64,000 nt of DNA from assembly GCF_018263925.1 (NCBI RefSeq), contig NZ_JAEVHF010000005.1:186001-250000 (forward strand), in the 5' to 3' direction. Made by a program: the position numbers and the translations under genes. Below the pieces are notes generated by a model. The model was given only the letters and a program-made list of their open reading frames with translations. It was not told where the DNA came from and did not search any database. The DNA comes from Kistimonas asteriae (GTDB lineage: Bacteria > Pseudomonadota > Gammaproteobacteria > Pseudomonadales > Endozoicomonadaceae). Numbering within the stretch: the stretch's first letter is position 1; every line of letters starts with the position of its first letter. Below are positions 48,136 through 57,515 of this stretch, in pieces.

Positions 48136-48876
48136 TTATTCTGTACGAATCAGCTGGTCGCCACTGGCAGCCAGCGTCTCCGTCGTCTTCATCACCTTGA
48201 ACTGAAACTCAAACTGCCGCGCCAGGTTCATGAACTGAACCATTTCCTCGACCGCATTGACATTGCTGGCTTCCAGATAGCCGGGCTTCACCTGAACGGA
48301 GGCATCCTGATCCGCCTCCTGTCCGTCAATGCGTCGAAACAGACCGTCTGGTCCTTTGATAATGTCCTGAGAATCCGGATTGACCAGTTTGATCTGGCCT
48401 ATCGCCACCGGCTGAATCGTCGCGCCGCCGACCGGTACAATATTGATCGTTCCATCACCGCCAATCTCAATGTGACGGTATTGTGGGATATCGATAGCGC
48501 CGCCCAGGCTTGCAACCGGACGACCACTGCCGGTGACCAGCTGGCCTTCCGCATCAAGACGCAGATGACCTGCCCGGGTATACGCTTCCTGCCCCTCGTG
48601 ATCCAAAACAGAAATCCATCCTTCATCCGAAATCGCAATATCGAGATTGCGCCCGGTATGAATGGCTGGTCCTACCCCCGTGGCGCTGCTGGTGCCCGTT
48701 GCTACGGTCATCGCCCGACTCTGATGACCATCCCCCTGGAGCGGCACAGCCATGGAGTGAACAAAGTCCTTTCGGAAACCCCGGGTGTTCAGGTTTGCCA
48801 GATTGTTGGCATGCACCTGCTGTGCCCGCATGGCGCGGGTCACACCTGAAAAACCGATGTACAGGGACTTATCCAT
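48136..48876 (-). CDS. flgF: Proximal rod protein FlgF
   Basis: A 246-residue rod protein (MDKSLYIGFSGVTRAMRAQQVHANNLANLNTRGFRKDFV; C-terminal VEEMVQFMNLARQFEFQFKVMKTTETLA). The Arg-Phe-Glu form of the C-terminal helix is the usual FlgF variant. It lies between flgE and flgG. Confidence 0.94.
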   Translation of the reverse strand: MDKSLYIGFSGVTRAMRAQQVHANNLANLNTRGFRKDFVHSMAVPLQGDGHQSRAMTVATGTSSATGVGPAIHTGRNLDIAISDEGWISVLDHEGQEAYTRAGHLRLDAEGQLVTGSGRPVASLGGAIDIPQYRHIEIGGDGTINIVPVGGATIQPVAIGQIKLVNPDSQDIIKGPDGLFRRIDGQEADQDASVQVKPGYLEASNVNAVEEMVQFMNLARQFEFQFKVMKTTETLAASGDQLIRTE

Positions 48877-48903
48877 GTCGTCGGGCTCCTGTCTGTCCCA
48901 TCA

Positions 48904-50130
48904 TCAGATGATATTCATCAGTGTCTGGGTCAGGCTGTTAGATGTCTCAATGGTCTTGGCATTAGACTGATAGTTACGCTGGGCCTCGATGAGTCGCACC
49001 AACTCAATCGACAGATCAACATTGGATAACTCCAAAGCGCCTGCCTGCAGCGAACCCAGCGTGCCTGTGCCAGCCAGGCCATACGCTGGATCTCCAGACT
49101 CATAACCTGCTCGCCACAAACTGTCTCCAACCGGTTGCAGCCCCTGCTCATTGGTAAAACCTGCAAGAATGATCTGCCCCTGAGTCAGTGTCTGACCGTT
49201 AGAATAAATCGCCTGAACCTGTCCCTCTTCACTGACCTGGATGCCTGCCATCTTTCCCGGAGGAAAGCCATTCTGAATAGCACCGTTAACCGACGAGCTG
49301 ATACCCAGCTGCGTCATATTAGTAAGATCAAGGTTAAGGTTTAATGCATCGGCACCGTTAGCCAGTGTTGCCGCTGGAACGGTTTGTGTATATGAGCCAC
49401 TACCTGTAGATATCTGACCGTCAGTATCAAAGTTCAGCGTATTTGCTGTGCCAACATCCGCGCCATCCAACTGGTAATGAATGCTCCACTGATTAGCAAC
49501 CGTCTGGTCTTTAGCAAAATACAGACCTAGCGTATGGGGGTTACCCAAACTGTCATAAACATTAAATGCCATGGTGGTGTTATAACTGTTAGGATCAGAT
49601 GAACTAAATGTGGCAACCGAAGGAATATCGCTACGGGAATCCAGATTAATGAGTCCCTCCAGTGCGGTTGTGGCCTGAGCCGGCATATCGGACGAATCTA
49701 TCTGCAGGTCCGTAATACTACCCGACAGTATGTTACCACTGGTATCCGAGGCGAAACCCTGTAACCGGTTTCCCAGGTTATCTACCACATAGTTATCGCG
49801 ATCAAGATCAAAATAACCGGCACGGCTGTACAGGTATGAACCATTATCATTCACTACAAAAAAGCCATTACCTGTTATCGCCATATCCAGAACACCATTG
49901 GTATAATTGAAGTTACCCTGCTGGAAACTCTGGGAAATGGCTGACACTTTAACCCCCGCGCCATTAACAACACGACTGTTACTACCGCTATAAGTTGAAG
50001 CATACACATCTGCGAATTCAACCCGAGACGACTTGAATCCAACCGTATTGGAGTTGGCAATGTTGTTACTGACCACTTCCAGATCCTGCTTTGCGGCCTT
50101 CATACCGCTCAAACCAATGCCGAATGACAT
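48904..50130 (-). CDS. flgE: Flagellar hook protein FlgE
   Basis: A 408-residue hook protein. The N-terminus MSFGIGLSGMKAAKQDLEVVSNNIANSNTVGFKSSRVEFADVYAST and C-terminus ELSNVDLSIELVRLIEAQRNYQSNAKTIETSNSLTQTLMNII are canonical. The middle carries surface domains rich in Thr, Ser and Asn. Codon use shifts towards A+T in parts of the middle, a common trait of variable hook domains. Confidence 0.96.
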   Translation of the reverse strand: MSFGIGLSGMKAAKQDLEVVSNNIANSNTVGFKSSRVEFADVYASTYSGSNSRVVNGAGVKVSAISQSFQQGNFNYTNGVLDMAITGNGFFVVNDNGSYLYSRAGYFDLDRDNYVVDNLGNRLQGFASDTSGNILSGSITDLQIDSSDMPAQATTALEGLINLDSRSDIPSVATFSSSDPNSYNTTMAFNVYDSLGNPHTLGLYFAKDQTVANQWSIHYQLDGADVGTANTLNFDTDGQISTGSGSYTQTVPAATLANGADALNLNLDLTNMTQLGISSSVNGAIQNGFPPGKMAGIQVSEEGQVQAIYSNGQTLTQGQIILAGFTNEQGLQPVGDSLWRAGYESGDPAYGLAGTGTLGSLQAGALELSNVDLSIELVRLIEAQRNYQSNAKTIETSNSLTQTLMNII

Positions 50131-50191
50131 GGCGTACCTCCTCTGTACTGACGTTACTGATAAATACTGCTACTGCAGTTTTCCTTACTCG

Positions 50192-50851
50192 TTATTCCTG
50201 TATTTTGCTGACCTGCGAGACCGCCATCGCCCCGATACCTGCAAGGTTAAGCTCTATCTCCTTTCCACCACCGGGTATTACGACGCTATCCACCTTCGTG
50301 CTCAACGCTATGGGTATGGACTGCTCTTCCGTGCCGTAAGTCGCAGAAGCAGATATTGAATACATGCCTTTAGCCAGGCTATCTGTAGTGAAAGGCACGG
50401 TGCCGGAGGCCTGCGCACCCAAATCAATGCTATCCACTATCTGTCCAGAGGCATCCTGGATGTAGAGTTGAACCCTGTCGGCAGACACCGGTACCTGCAC
50501 CTCACCGGTCATGGTACCGCTGCTTTCCAGCTCCATGATGTTAATAGGGACTGTAACCGTTTTGCCCACCAGGTCTGTGGCCTGCATAGCCTGTGAATAT
50601 TGCAGCGAGCTGACTAAGCCCGTGATTTGACTATTGAGACTACTCAGGTTTTCCACACTGGTAATCTGGGCCAACTGTCCGACAAACTCACTGCTGCTCT
50701 GGGGATTCAGGGGATCCTGATTATTGATCTCCGCCAGCAGCATCTGCATGAATTCCTCCTGTCCCATGCCGCTGGTGCTATTCGCAGCACTAACGCCCGT
50801 AGTACCTGACGAGGATGAGCTGCCTGACAGCCCAGGGATATCCAATGCCAT
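50192..50851 (-). CDS. flgD: Hook-capping protein FlgD
   Basis: A 219-residue hook scaffold. MGQEEFMQMLLAEINNQDPLNPQSSSEFVGQLAQITSVENLSSLNSQI is the FlgD N-terminal signature. The C-terminal part is beta-sandwich-like (GTVPFTTDSLAKGMYSISASATYGTEE). It lies 10 bases after flgC and 61 bases before flgE. Confidence 0.94.
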   Translation of the reverse strand: MALDIPGLSGSSSSSGTTGVSAANSTSGMGQEEFMQMLLAEINNQDPLNPQSSSEFVGQLAQITSVENLSSLNSQITGLVSSLQYSQAMQATDLVGKTVTVPINIMELESSGTMTGEVQVPVSADRVQLYIQDASGQIVDSIDLGAQASGTVPFTTDSLAKGMYSISASATYGTEEQSIPIALSTKVDSVVIPGGGKEIELNLAGIGAMAVSQVSKIQE

Positions 50852-50861
50852 GACAACCTCC

Positions 50862-51293
50862 TTATTGTCCCAGCGTCAGCAGCCGCTGCTGCATTTTCTT
50901 GGCGGTCGACATCAGTTCGACACTGCTCTGGTAACTGCGCGATGCCGACATCATGTCAGCCATTTCGCCGATCATGTTGATCTTGGGGAAAAAAACATAG
51001 CCTTCAGCATCGGCGCCAGGGTGATCCGGCATATAACGACGGTCTTCATCCGATGCTTCGATTTCCATAATTTCACTGACCGTCACCTTGGCAACCGGCC
51101 GGCTCGGACCGTCCATCGATCGGAGCTGGTCATCAAACACCAGGGAAAAAACCGGTTTGCGTACCTTGTAGGCCTCATCCGGTGTAGCCCCGGCGCTTTC
51201 CGCGTTGGCCATATTACTGGCTATGGTGTTAAGTCGGATGGTCTGCGCAGTAGCAGCCGATCCGGCTATGGTGAAAACATCACTCAGCGACAT
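50862..51293 (-). CDS. flgC: Proximal rod protein FlgC
   Basis: A 143-residue protein with MSLSDVFTIAGSAATAQTIRLNTIASNMANAESAGATPDEAYKVRKPVF and a C-terminal GEMADMMSASRSYQSSVELMSTAKKMQQRLLTLGQ, typical of FlgC. It starts 14 bases after flgB ends. Confidence 0.95.
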   Translation of the reverse strand: MSLSDVFTIAGSAATAQTIRLNTIASNMANAESAGATPDEAYKVRKPVFSLVFDDQLRSMDGPSRPVAKVTVSEIMEIEASDEDRRYMPDHPGADAEGYVFFPKINMIGEMADMMSASRSYQSSVELMSTAKKMQQRLLTLGQ

Positions 51294-51307
51294 ACCTGAC
51301 CTCCCTG

Positions 51308-51694
51308 TCAGCGCCCGTTAATTGCCCTGTCGAGGCCTTTGAATTTCATATTGAGAAAGGCGAAGCTGGTCTGGAAATCCAGCGTATTGCGGGCAAAGGC
51401 TGCCTGTTCAATGCCCAGTTCAACGGTATTGCCATCTGCTGTCTGCTGGTTGGGAATGCGATACTTCGTCATCCCATCGACAGACTGTGACGGTAAATCC
51501 ATGTGATGGTTGTCTGATGAAGACAAGCCAACGCTATTTTCCAATGCCCGGTCAAAAGCAAAGACCGCATCCATGGCCTTGAACCCGGGGGTATCCACAT
51601 TTGCCAGGTTACTGGCAAGTACCGTGCTGCGCTGTATCCTGAACTGCAGGGCTTGCGGATGAACCCCAAGTCCCTTGTCAAAGCTGATTCCCAT
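51308..51694 (-). CDS. flgB: Proximal rod protein FlgB
   Basis: A 128-residue protein (LGVHPQALQFRIQRSTVLASNLANVDTPGFKAMDAVF..; C-terminal LDFQTSFAFLNMKFKGLDRAINGR). It is the first gene of the flgBCDEFGHIJKL operon and has a sigma-54 promoter 48 bases upstream. Confidence 0.95.
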   Translation of the reverse strand: MGISFDKGLGVHPQALQFRIQRSTVLASNLANVDTPGFKAMDAVFAFDRALENSVGLSSSDNHHMDLPSQSVDGMTKYRIPNQQTADGNTVELGIEQAAFARNTLDFQTSFAFLNMKFKGLDRAINGR

Positions 51695-51741
51695 AAAGAC
51701 GTCCTGTCTTTTATTGTTATGGCATCAAGTCTCTAATGATT

Positions 51742-51757
51742 TGCCAGAAGCGTGCCA
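51742..51757 (-). promoter_or_regulatory. flgBp: Sigma-54 promoter of the flgB operon
   Basis: The minus strand reads TGGCACGCTTCTGGCA, against the consensus TGGCAC-N5-TTGCA: 10 of 11 defined bases match, and the essential GG and GC are exactly 10 bases apart. The -12 element is about 50 bases before the flgB ATG. A LafK-type activator is encoded at 33979. Confidence 0.8.
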
Positions 51758-51974
51758 ATCTATCCATCAAGAAGAATAACAATGCTGCGGTGACCCACGG
51801 TGACACGCTCATCCCCGAGATAAAGCCATTCCTATTCTTTTAACAACTCACCTTGCAGATACCGGCCGGTCAGATATCTTGAAAAGATGGGCCGGATTTT
51901 CCGGAATGCACTTTCCGCCTGATCCGGTAAAGCGGAACCGCCTTTCCGGTGATGGCCGGTATGAGGGACAGCGT

Positions 51975-52709
51975 ATGAAAACATCGGTTAAGGCATTGCC
52001 AATCATCGCCGCCTTCTTGCTGGTGATTCCCGTGGCAATACACGCGGAGAATACGCAACCTGACACTGACGCGGCTACACAGATTGTGGATGCCGCCACT
52101 GCGGCACTGATGGAAAAGACCACGGCCTACATCCGTGATCCAGCCACCAGCCTTCAACAGGTCACAGTTCCCCCGCCCTCCGTCGATACGCTGGCTCCGT
52201 GCCAACATACTCCCGAGATTATTATTCCCGGCCAGAACCGCCTTCTGGTGGGTAATATCACGGTGAAAGCCGTGTGCCGTGAACCCCGCTGGTCCATCCA
52301 TGCCAAAGCGAATATCCGCATTGAGCTGCCTGTCGTTAAAAGTGCCCGCACGATAGACCGTGATCAGCTGATCCGGTCCGATGACCTGATCATTCAACCG
52401 GTGAGCCTGAGCCAGATACGGGGTCGCTATTTTGCCCATAAAACGGAACTGACGGGGCAAATGGCCAGCCGGAGAATAACGCCCGCACAGATTGTTCGTC
52501 CGGATATGGTCGAACCGCCCAGGATCATCCGGAAAAATGACGATGTAATGATCGAAGCCAGAATCAATGGTGTCACGGTCACCATGAAAGGGATGGCGCT
52601 CGAGGGGGGGGCAATGAATGAAACAATTCAGGTGAGAAACAGTTCATCGGGCAAGGTTGTGAAAGCAAAAGTGATCACTTCCGGGAAAGTCGTCACGGGC
52701 ATGCCCTGA
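51975..52709 (+). CDS. flgA: P-ring assembly chaperone FlgA
   Basis: A 244-residue periplasmic protein with a signal peptide (LPIIAAFLLVIPVAIHA) and an SAF domain. VVKSARTIDRDQLIRSDDLIIQPVSLSQIRGRYF and QMASRRITPAQIVRPDMVEPPRIIRKNDDVMIEA are FlgA hallmarks. It aids FlgI ring formation. The ATG at 51975 has GAGGG upstream. It is divergent from flgB and its stop abuts the motB stop on the other strand. Confidence 0.92.
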   Translation: MKTSVKALPIIAAFLLVIPVAIHAENTQPDTDAATQIVDAATAALMEKTTAYIRDPATSLQQVTVPPPSVDTLAPCQHTPEIIIPGQNRLLVGNITVKAVCREPRWSIHAKANIRIELPVVKSARTIDRDQLIRSDDLIIQPVSLSQIRGRYFAHKTELTGQMASRRITPAQIVRPDMVEPPRIIRKNDDVMIEARINGVTVTMKGMALEGGAMNETIQVRNSSSGKVVKAKVITSGKVVTGMP

Positions 52710-53693
52710 TTATTCTTCCACGGATTCCTCCGTGACGGGCGATGGCACCAGGTCAGCGGGTAGAGTGTTCGCGTTGGTTTCCTCCTTGATGTCCTCCATC
52801 GTCTCCTCCGACACCGGTGATTCTTTGTCTTTTCCATCCGTGTCAATGGGCGAAAACAGCCTGCCCAGTTTTTTTTCTGTTTCTTCATTGAGCAGGAGCA
52901 GTTCAATCCGACGGTTCGCGCCGGACTCCGGATTACCGGGATGGATCGGCATATGATCTGACAACCCCGACACCATCAGGAACCGCTCATCCGGAATCCC
53001 CCCATAAGCCAGAGTTCTCTGCGCCACCTGCGCCCGGGCACCGGATAGTTTCCAGTTACCGTGAAAATGGTTTTCGGAAAAAGAGGCTCCATCTGTATGG
53101 CCGCTGACCAGGATCTTGTTTTGGGTCTTGCCCAACACCTGCGCCATCATCAGTAAGAGGTCTTCATAGTACGGTGTCAGCCGACTACTCCCCCGGCGAA
53201 ACATGTGCTTGTCCTCAAAATCTAGGATAACCAAGCGTAATCCTTCCGGTAACACTTCCATATAGACCGGGTCATCTTGCTGGTACTGGGTTTTCTCACT
53301 CCCCAACAGCATTCGGAGATCCCCCATGACGTCATCAAAACTCAGTTTCTCTCCCTTGGGGCTTGGCTGGCTATCGCCTATCACATCGGGACCAGCTCTA
53401 CCCTGCAAGCTGGGGCCCTTGCTGGAGATTTCCTTCACCGTGCTGGGTGAACCCGTGAGTTTGATCGGATGGGGGGAGCCAGAGTGCCGGAAGGCACCGG
53501 GATCCTTGAAATAGGCCGTGATACTCTCAAGCTGTTCCTCGTCGGTCACACTGAGCAACCAGAGCACCATGAATAGAGCCATCATCGCCAAGGCCAGGTC
53601 TGCCATCGCCACCTTCCAGGAACCACCATGGCCGCCACCGCCACCTTTGATGACCTTCTTGACGATAACAACCTTTCCCTTGGACGATGACAC
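52710..53693 (-). CDS. lafU: Flagellar stator protein MotB/LafU
   Basis: A 327-residue stator subunit. One helix (WKVAMADLALAMMALFMVLWLL) carries the proton-binding Asp32, the same position as in E. coli MotB. The C-terminal OmpA-like region (ILVSGHTDGASFSENHFHGNWKLSGARAQVAQRTL, ANRRIELLLL) binds peptidoglycan, and an acidic tail of about 40 residues follows. The Gly-rich linker before the helix is unusual. It is paired with motA 19 bases upstream. Confidence 0.92.
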   Translation of the reverse strand: MSSSKGKVVIVKKVIKGGGGGHGGSWKVAMADLALAMMALFMVLWLLSVTDEEQLESITAYFKDPGAFRHSGSPHPIKLTGSPSTVKEISSKGPSLQGRAGPDVIGDSQPSPKGEKLSFDDVMGDLRMLLGSEKTQYQQDDPVYMEVLPEGLRLVILDFEDKHMFRRGSSRLTPYYEDLLLMMAQVLGKTQNKILVSGHTDGASFSENHFHGNWKLSGARAQVAQRTLAYGGIPDERFLMVSGLSDHMPIHPGNPESGANRRIELLLLNEETEKKLGRLFSPIDTDGKDKESPVSEETMEDIKEETNANTLPADLVPSPVTEESVEE

Positions 53694-53712
53694 GGCAGCA
53701 GTTCCCTTTTAA

Positions 53713-54567
53713 TCAGCCTTCGTTAACTACTTTTTCCATCTCAAAGAACGTGGGCTTGATATCATGGAACAATGTGCCACGACCGGCATCCACTGCGAGC
53801 ACCGGCGGCATACCATTGCGATAACTGCTCAGGCAGACCTTGATACACTCAAGTGCCTTGATTTCATAGCTGACAGAATACCCGATGGCCTTTGAAATCG
53901 GGCCAACAAAGCCATAACCGAACAGTACACCCATAAAGGTTCCCACCAGGGCAGCCGCGATGTGGTTACCGATTTCCTGGGCTGGGCCATCTAACGATCC
54001 CATGGTGATAACGATACCCAGTACCGCGGCAATAATCCCGAAACCCGGTAAGGCTTCAGCCACTTCGTGCAAGGCATGCCCAGGGTGCTCGGCTTCCTCG
54101 GCAAAGGTTTTGACCCCCTCATCCATCAGGGCATCAAAATCATGAGGTTCCAGGTTATCGGCGAGCGAAAGACGCACATAGTCACAGATGAAATGAACGA
54201 GGAGATGCTTGCTCTGAATGGTTGGAAACTTGGCAAACAGGGCACTCTTTTCCGGATCTTCGATATGCTCTTCTAATGCTTTTTTTCCACCAGGCTTACG
54301 CGCTGTCTTGAAAAGGTCATGCATGAGATGAAGCAGATTCATGAACAGTTCAGCGTTATATCCTGAACCGGTGAACACATACTTGGAATGACGCCCGGTA
54401 TCCTTGACCACATGCATGGGGTTTGCGAGCACAAAGGCACCGAATGCCGCCCCCCCGATGATCAGCACCTCAAAAGGCTGCCAGAGTGCCATCAATTTAC
54501 CGTGGGACAGCACATAGCCGACCCCGACCGACAAGATAACCGTCAACACCCCTATAATCTTGGACAT
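53713..54567 (-). CDS. lafT: Flagellar stator protein MotA/LafT
   Basis: A 284-residue protein with four membrane helices. VLTVILSVGVGYVLSHG opens the protein, and the proline-bearing helix LPGFGIIAAVLGIVITMGSL and the last helix MGVLFGYGFVGPISKAIG match proton-type MotA. The length and the long cytoplasmic loop also resemble the proton-driven (MotA/LafT) rather than sodium-driven (PomA) type. It starts four bases after fliA ends. Confidence 0.93.
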   Translation of the reverse strand: MSKIIGVLTVILSVGVGYVLSHGKLMALWQPFEVLIIGGAAFGAFVLANPMHVVKDTGRHSKYVFTGSGYNAELFMNLLHLMHDLFKTARKPGGKKALEEHIEDPEKSALFAKFPTIQSKHLLVHFICDYVRLSLADNLEPHDFDALMDEGVKTFAEEAEHPGHALHEVAEALPGFGIIAAVLGIVITMGSLDGPAQEIGNHIAAALVGTFMGVLFGYGFVGPISKAIGYSVSYEIKALECIKVCLSSYRNGMPPVLAVDAGRGTLFHDIKPTFFEMEKVVNEG

Positions 54568-54571
54568 AGTT

Positions 54572-55303
54572 TCAGGTACTCCGCCACGATTCCATATAGC
54601 TTCTGAGTTTCAACACACCCTGACGATGCAGCTGACACACTCTGGATTCTGTGATGTCCAGAATCAGAGCTATTTCTTTCATGTTCATTTCATGCACGTA
54701 ATAGAGGTTCAGCAATTGCTGTTCCCGCTCAGGCATCAGCCCAATAGCATCAGCCAACGCCTTGCCGCAGCTGGCCTTGAGAAAGCCTGCGTCAACCGGC
54801 GCATCTTCCCTGCCAGGCTCACTGTTCTCTTCCAGCACATCCAGGCTGAGGAGACGAGCACCATGGGTATTCATCAGCATGTGCTGGTAGTCCTGTAAAT
54901 CCATCTCCAGCTCGGCGGCAATATCCCTGTCCGTCGCTGGACGTCCCAATCTTGCTTCGACAGCCGAGATAGCCCGGGTGATCTTCTGGCTCTCCTCCCG
55001 GATCCGGCGAGGCCGCCAGTCTCCCTCCCGAACCAGATCCACCATGGCGCCCCGTATCCTCGGGCGGGCAAAATACTCAAACGCAACATTGGTGCTCTGA
55101 TCGTATCGTCCTGCCGCTTCCAGCAAGCCCACTACGCCGGACTGGATTAAATCCTCCACCGGCGTACTGTGTCCCAAAGAGCCAGCCAGGTGATAGGCAA
55201 TCTTCCTGACCAACCCCATATGCTTGCGCACAAGCGCATTGACACCGGATTCCTGGATATTCCGGTAGTTGTTGACGGCTTCGGACTGATCCTCTGCTTT
55301 CAT
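54572..55303 (-). CDS. fliA: Flagellar sigma-28 factor FliA/LafS
   Basis: A 243-residue sigma factor. Region 2 is HMGLVRKIAYHLAGSLGHSTPVEDLIQSGVVGLLEAAGRYD..FEYFARPRIRGAMVDLVREGDW, and region 4 is LMPEREQQLLNLYYVHEMNMKEIALILDITESRVCQLHRQGVLKLR. It directs late flagellar genes such as flagellin. The ATG at 55303 has GGTGA eight bases before it; a GTG at 55330 is possible. It lies in the operon with motAB, as in lateral systems. Confidence 0.93.
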   Translation of the reverse strand: MKAEDQSEAVNNYRNIQESGVNALVRKHMGLVRKIAYHLAGSLGHSTPVEDLIQSGVVGLLEAAGRYDQSTNVAFEYFARPRIRGAMVDLVREGDWRPRRIREESQKITRAISAVEARLGRPATDRDIAAELEMDLQDYQHMLMNTHGARLLSLDVLEENSEPGREDAPVDAGFLKASCGKALADAIGLMPEREQQLLNLYYVHEMNMKEIALILDITESRVCQLHRQGVLKLRSYMESWRST

Positions 55304-55349
55304 CGGCGGTTCACCGTCATCCCTGCTCACCGTGGCGCCCTTACTCCCG

Positions 55350-55850
55350 TTACTGGATCACCAGGTTAGTTATGAGAATATCGTCAACACCCGGATCTTC
55401 GACGCCCTGCTCTTCGAACAACTTATTCAAGCTGTTCAACGCATGTTCTCCAATCTTGTCCGGCGCTTCGGGCTGAATCACATCGGTGTACGGCAATCCA
55501 CTGAGCACTTCGATCAGCCGATGGCGAATCATCGGACTGTAATCCACCAGAACTTCACGGGTTTTCTCATCACGGATTTTGATCGACAGCTCTATCTGCA
55601 TATACCGTGCACGGCGGTCACCGGTCAGCGAGAGAACAAAGGGGCTCAATGGATAAAAAATCGGTTTGGGCGGGGGCTGTTTTTCGTCCACAGTCGGTTC
55701 CGCCGAGGCAGAGCCACTCTTCTGCATCATGAAAAACGCTGCCGCACCACCGCCAATGCCCACCAGCATCAGCACAATCAGGATGATCAACAACAGGTTG
55801 GTCGACTTACCGGAACTCTCCTGTTCCTTGCCGGCTTCCTCTTCACTCAT
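55350..55850 (-). CDS. fliL: Flagellar basal body protein FliL
   Basis: A 166-residue single-pass protein (LLLIILIVLMLVGIGGGAAAFFMM) with a periplasmic FliL domain (YPLSPFVLSLTGDRRARYMQIELSIKIRDEKTREVLVDYSPMIRHRLIEVLSG). FliL stabilises stators around the rotor. It is in the operon between fliK and fliA. Confidence 0.9.
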   Translation of the reverse strand: MSEEEAGKEQESSGKSTNLLLIILIVLMLVGIGGGAAAFFMMQKSGSASAEPTVDEKQPPPKPIFYPLSPFVLSLTGDRRARYMQIELSIKIRDEKTREVLVDYSPMIRHRLIEVLSGLPYTDVIQPEAPDKIGEHALNSLNKLFEEQGVEDPGVDDILITNLVIQ

Positions 55851-55896
55851 GGATTGTCCCCTAACCCACTCATTCTTTTAGTGATTGTTCCGGCTC

Positions 55897-57171
55897 TCAG
55901 GCAAACACATCCAGGAGTCCGGTGGAGTACTGCTGCATAGTCACAGGCAATCCCCCCTCATCACCGGAAACATCGGCGGAAAACAGGGGAACTGAAGCGT
56001 CAGGTCCATACTCCTGAGCGGGATGACGTGGGTCTCGCCCCTGATCGGTAGTGACATCCACACTGACCAGGTTCAACTGCTGACTTTCCAGATGCTGACG
56101 CAGCCGGTCAGTCTGCTGGATGATCAGCTCACGCAAGCCTGGCTGGCTGGCGGTAAACTGTACGGAGACCTGATCCCCATCAACGGCCAGTGCAATTTTC
56201 AGGTGACCCAGCTCAGGAGGATCCATGCGAATCTGGGCCTGCTGCAGATCACGATTGATCATCACCATGATGCGATCCCCCAGTTGCCCGGGACCAGCCG
56301 GGTCCAGCTGGTGCTTGACGACAACAGGCTTCTCAACAGAAGTCGGAGCGGATAACGATTCTGAGGCTGTCACAGCACGATCCGGTACGGATGCCGCGGC
56401 AGCGACTGCAGCGTCAGCAGGACGTCCCTGTAATGGCACCTCTGGCAAGGCGGGTGCGGTTGCCCGTCCGAGTCCCTGCTCAATCTCGACCGTTCCCTCT
56501 GCTATCTGGACAGGGGGAGCAATGCGTGAAGGTTCCGGCATGTAGGGTAAGGTATCTGCCTCTGGCTCCCCCTGAGTCGCTGCTGCAATCGGCAGTCCAT
56601 CCTGCAACAACGGTTTCTGGAATGGCGTTACCGGCATCGGGGTACCACTGCGCAAGGTCAGGTCATCACCAGCCCCCCCCTCTGCCAGGGAAGGCTCTGT
56701 GAGAGAAAGCGGCTTACCCGCTGGCGTCTGCTGTTCGGAGAGAATACGGGAGATCAGCGCCGGGAGGCTGTCAGGCAACGCCGAAGGCTCTGCAACCTGG
56801 GCCTGGGCCTGAACAGCCTCACCCGGAGCTGTTGCGGTAGCCACATCCGGTAATCCCTGTGCCAGCGGTGCTTGTCCCCCCTCTGGCGTCAGTAATGACG
56901 GAAGGGTTGCCAGCTCAGCAGGCGCGGCCTGCGGCTGCGCCAGGAGAGAAGTCGTTTCAGGTAAAAGAGAGACCTGTGGCGCAACTTCCGCAGACGGTGC
57001 CAACTCACCGGATGCCAGAGTGGTTTCGGCCGACATAATCCGGCTGAACAGGTCAGCAAATGTCAGCGTTTGCCCAGAGCTTTCGGTACCCTTCACTGCC
57101 ACCGGTGTCTGTAGCGGCACCGGCATACTGATTGGCAGAAGGCTACTGTCCGTTACTGTCGAACCTTCCAT
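55897..57171 (-). CDS. fliK: Hook-length control protein FliK/LafE
   Basis: A 424-residue protein. The first 280 residues are low-complexity, rich in Pro, Ala and Glu, as in the ruler part of FliK. The C-terminal switch domain is conserved: QAQIRMDPPELGHLKIALAVDGDQVSVQFTASQPGLRELIIQQTDRLRQHLESQQLNLVSVDV. It sets hook length and switches export to late substrates. Confidence 0.88.
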   Translation of the reverse strand: MEGSTVTDSSLLPISMPVPLQTPVAVKGTESSGQTLTFADLFSRIMSAETTLASGELAPSAEVAPQVSLLPETTSLLAQPQAAPAELATLPSLLTPEGGQAPLAQGLPDVATATAPGEAVQAQAQVAEPSALPDSLPALISRILSEQQTPAGKPLSLTEPSLAEGGAGDDLTLRSGTPMPVTPFQKPLLQDGLPIAAATQGEPEADTLPYMPEPSRIAPPVQIAEGTVEIEQGLGRATAPALPEVPLQGRPADAAVAAAASVPDRAVTASESLSAPTSVEKPVVVKHQLDPAGPGQLGDRIMVMINRDLQQAQIRMDPPELGHLKIALAVDGDQVSVQFTASQPGLRELIIQQTDRLRQHLESQQLNLVSVDVTTDQGRDPRHPAQEYGPDASVPLFSADVSGDEGGLPVTMQQYSTGLLDVFA

Positions 57172-57194
57172 GATAACTTAACGCCCGATTTTCC

Positions 57195-57515
57195 CTAATT
57201 CATGGCCCGGGTAGTCTGGTAAGACGAAATGGCCGCCTTGTTTTCCCGGACATTACACAATTCTTCCCTGATCCGCTCTTTTCCAGCCGCACTATCAGAC
57301 ACAATCCTGCGATACAACGCCTCTAGCGCAGTCAGTGCTTCCAGCAAGGCTCCCGTTGGCTGACGATCGGAAAAACCCTGTTCTGCAAGCGATATGGCTC
57401 GACGTTCAATCTGTTTCAACGCGATCCAGTCCGATGCCTGCCAAGCCGTAATCAGCTCTTCTCTCACGGCGTCCAGCGCCTGTGACAATTCTCTATCATT
57501 GAGTGGCTGCGGCAT
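57195..57515 (-). CDS. fliT: Probable flagellar chaperone FliT/LafD
   Basis: A 106-residue, mostly helical protein right after fliS (20-base overlap if the ATG at 57515 is used; a TTG at 57539 is less likely). Its size and position match FliT/LafD, the chaperone of the filament cap FliD, but the sequence alone is poorly conserved, so the call is largely positional. Confidence 0.6.
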   Translation of the reverse strand: MPQPLNDRELSQALDAVREELITAWQASDWIALKQIERRAISLAEQGFSDRQPTGALLEALTALEALYRRIVSDSAAGKERIREELCNVRENKAAISSYQTTRAMN

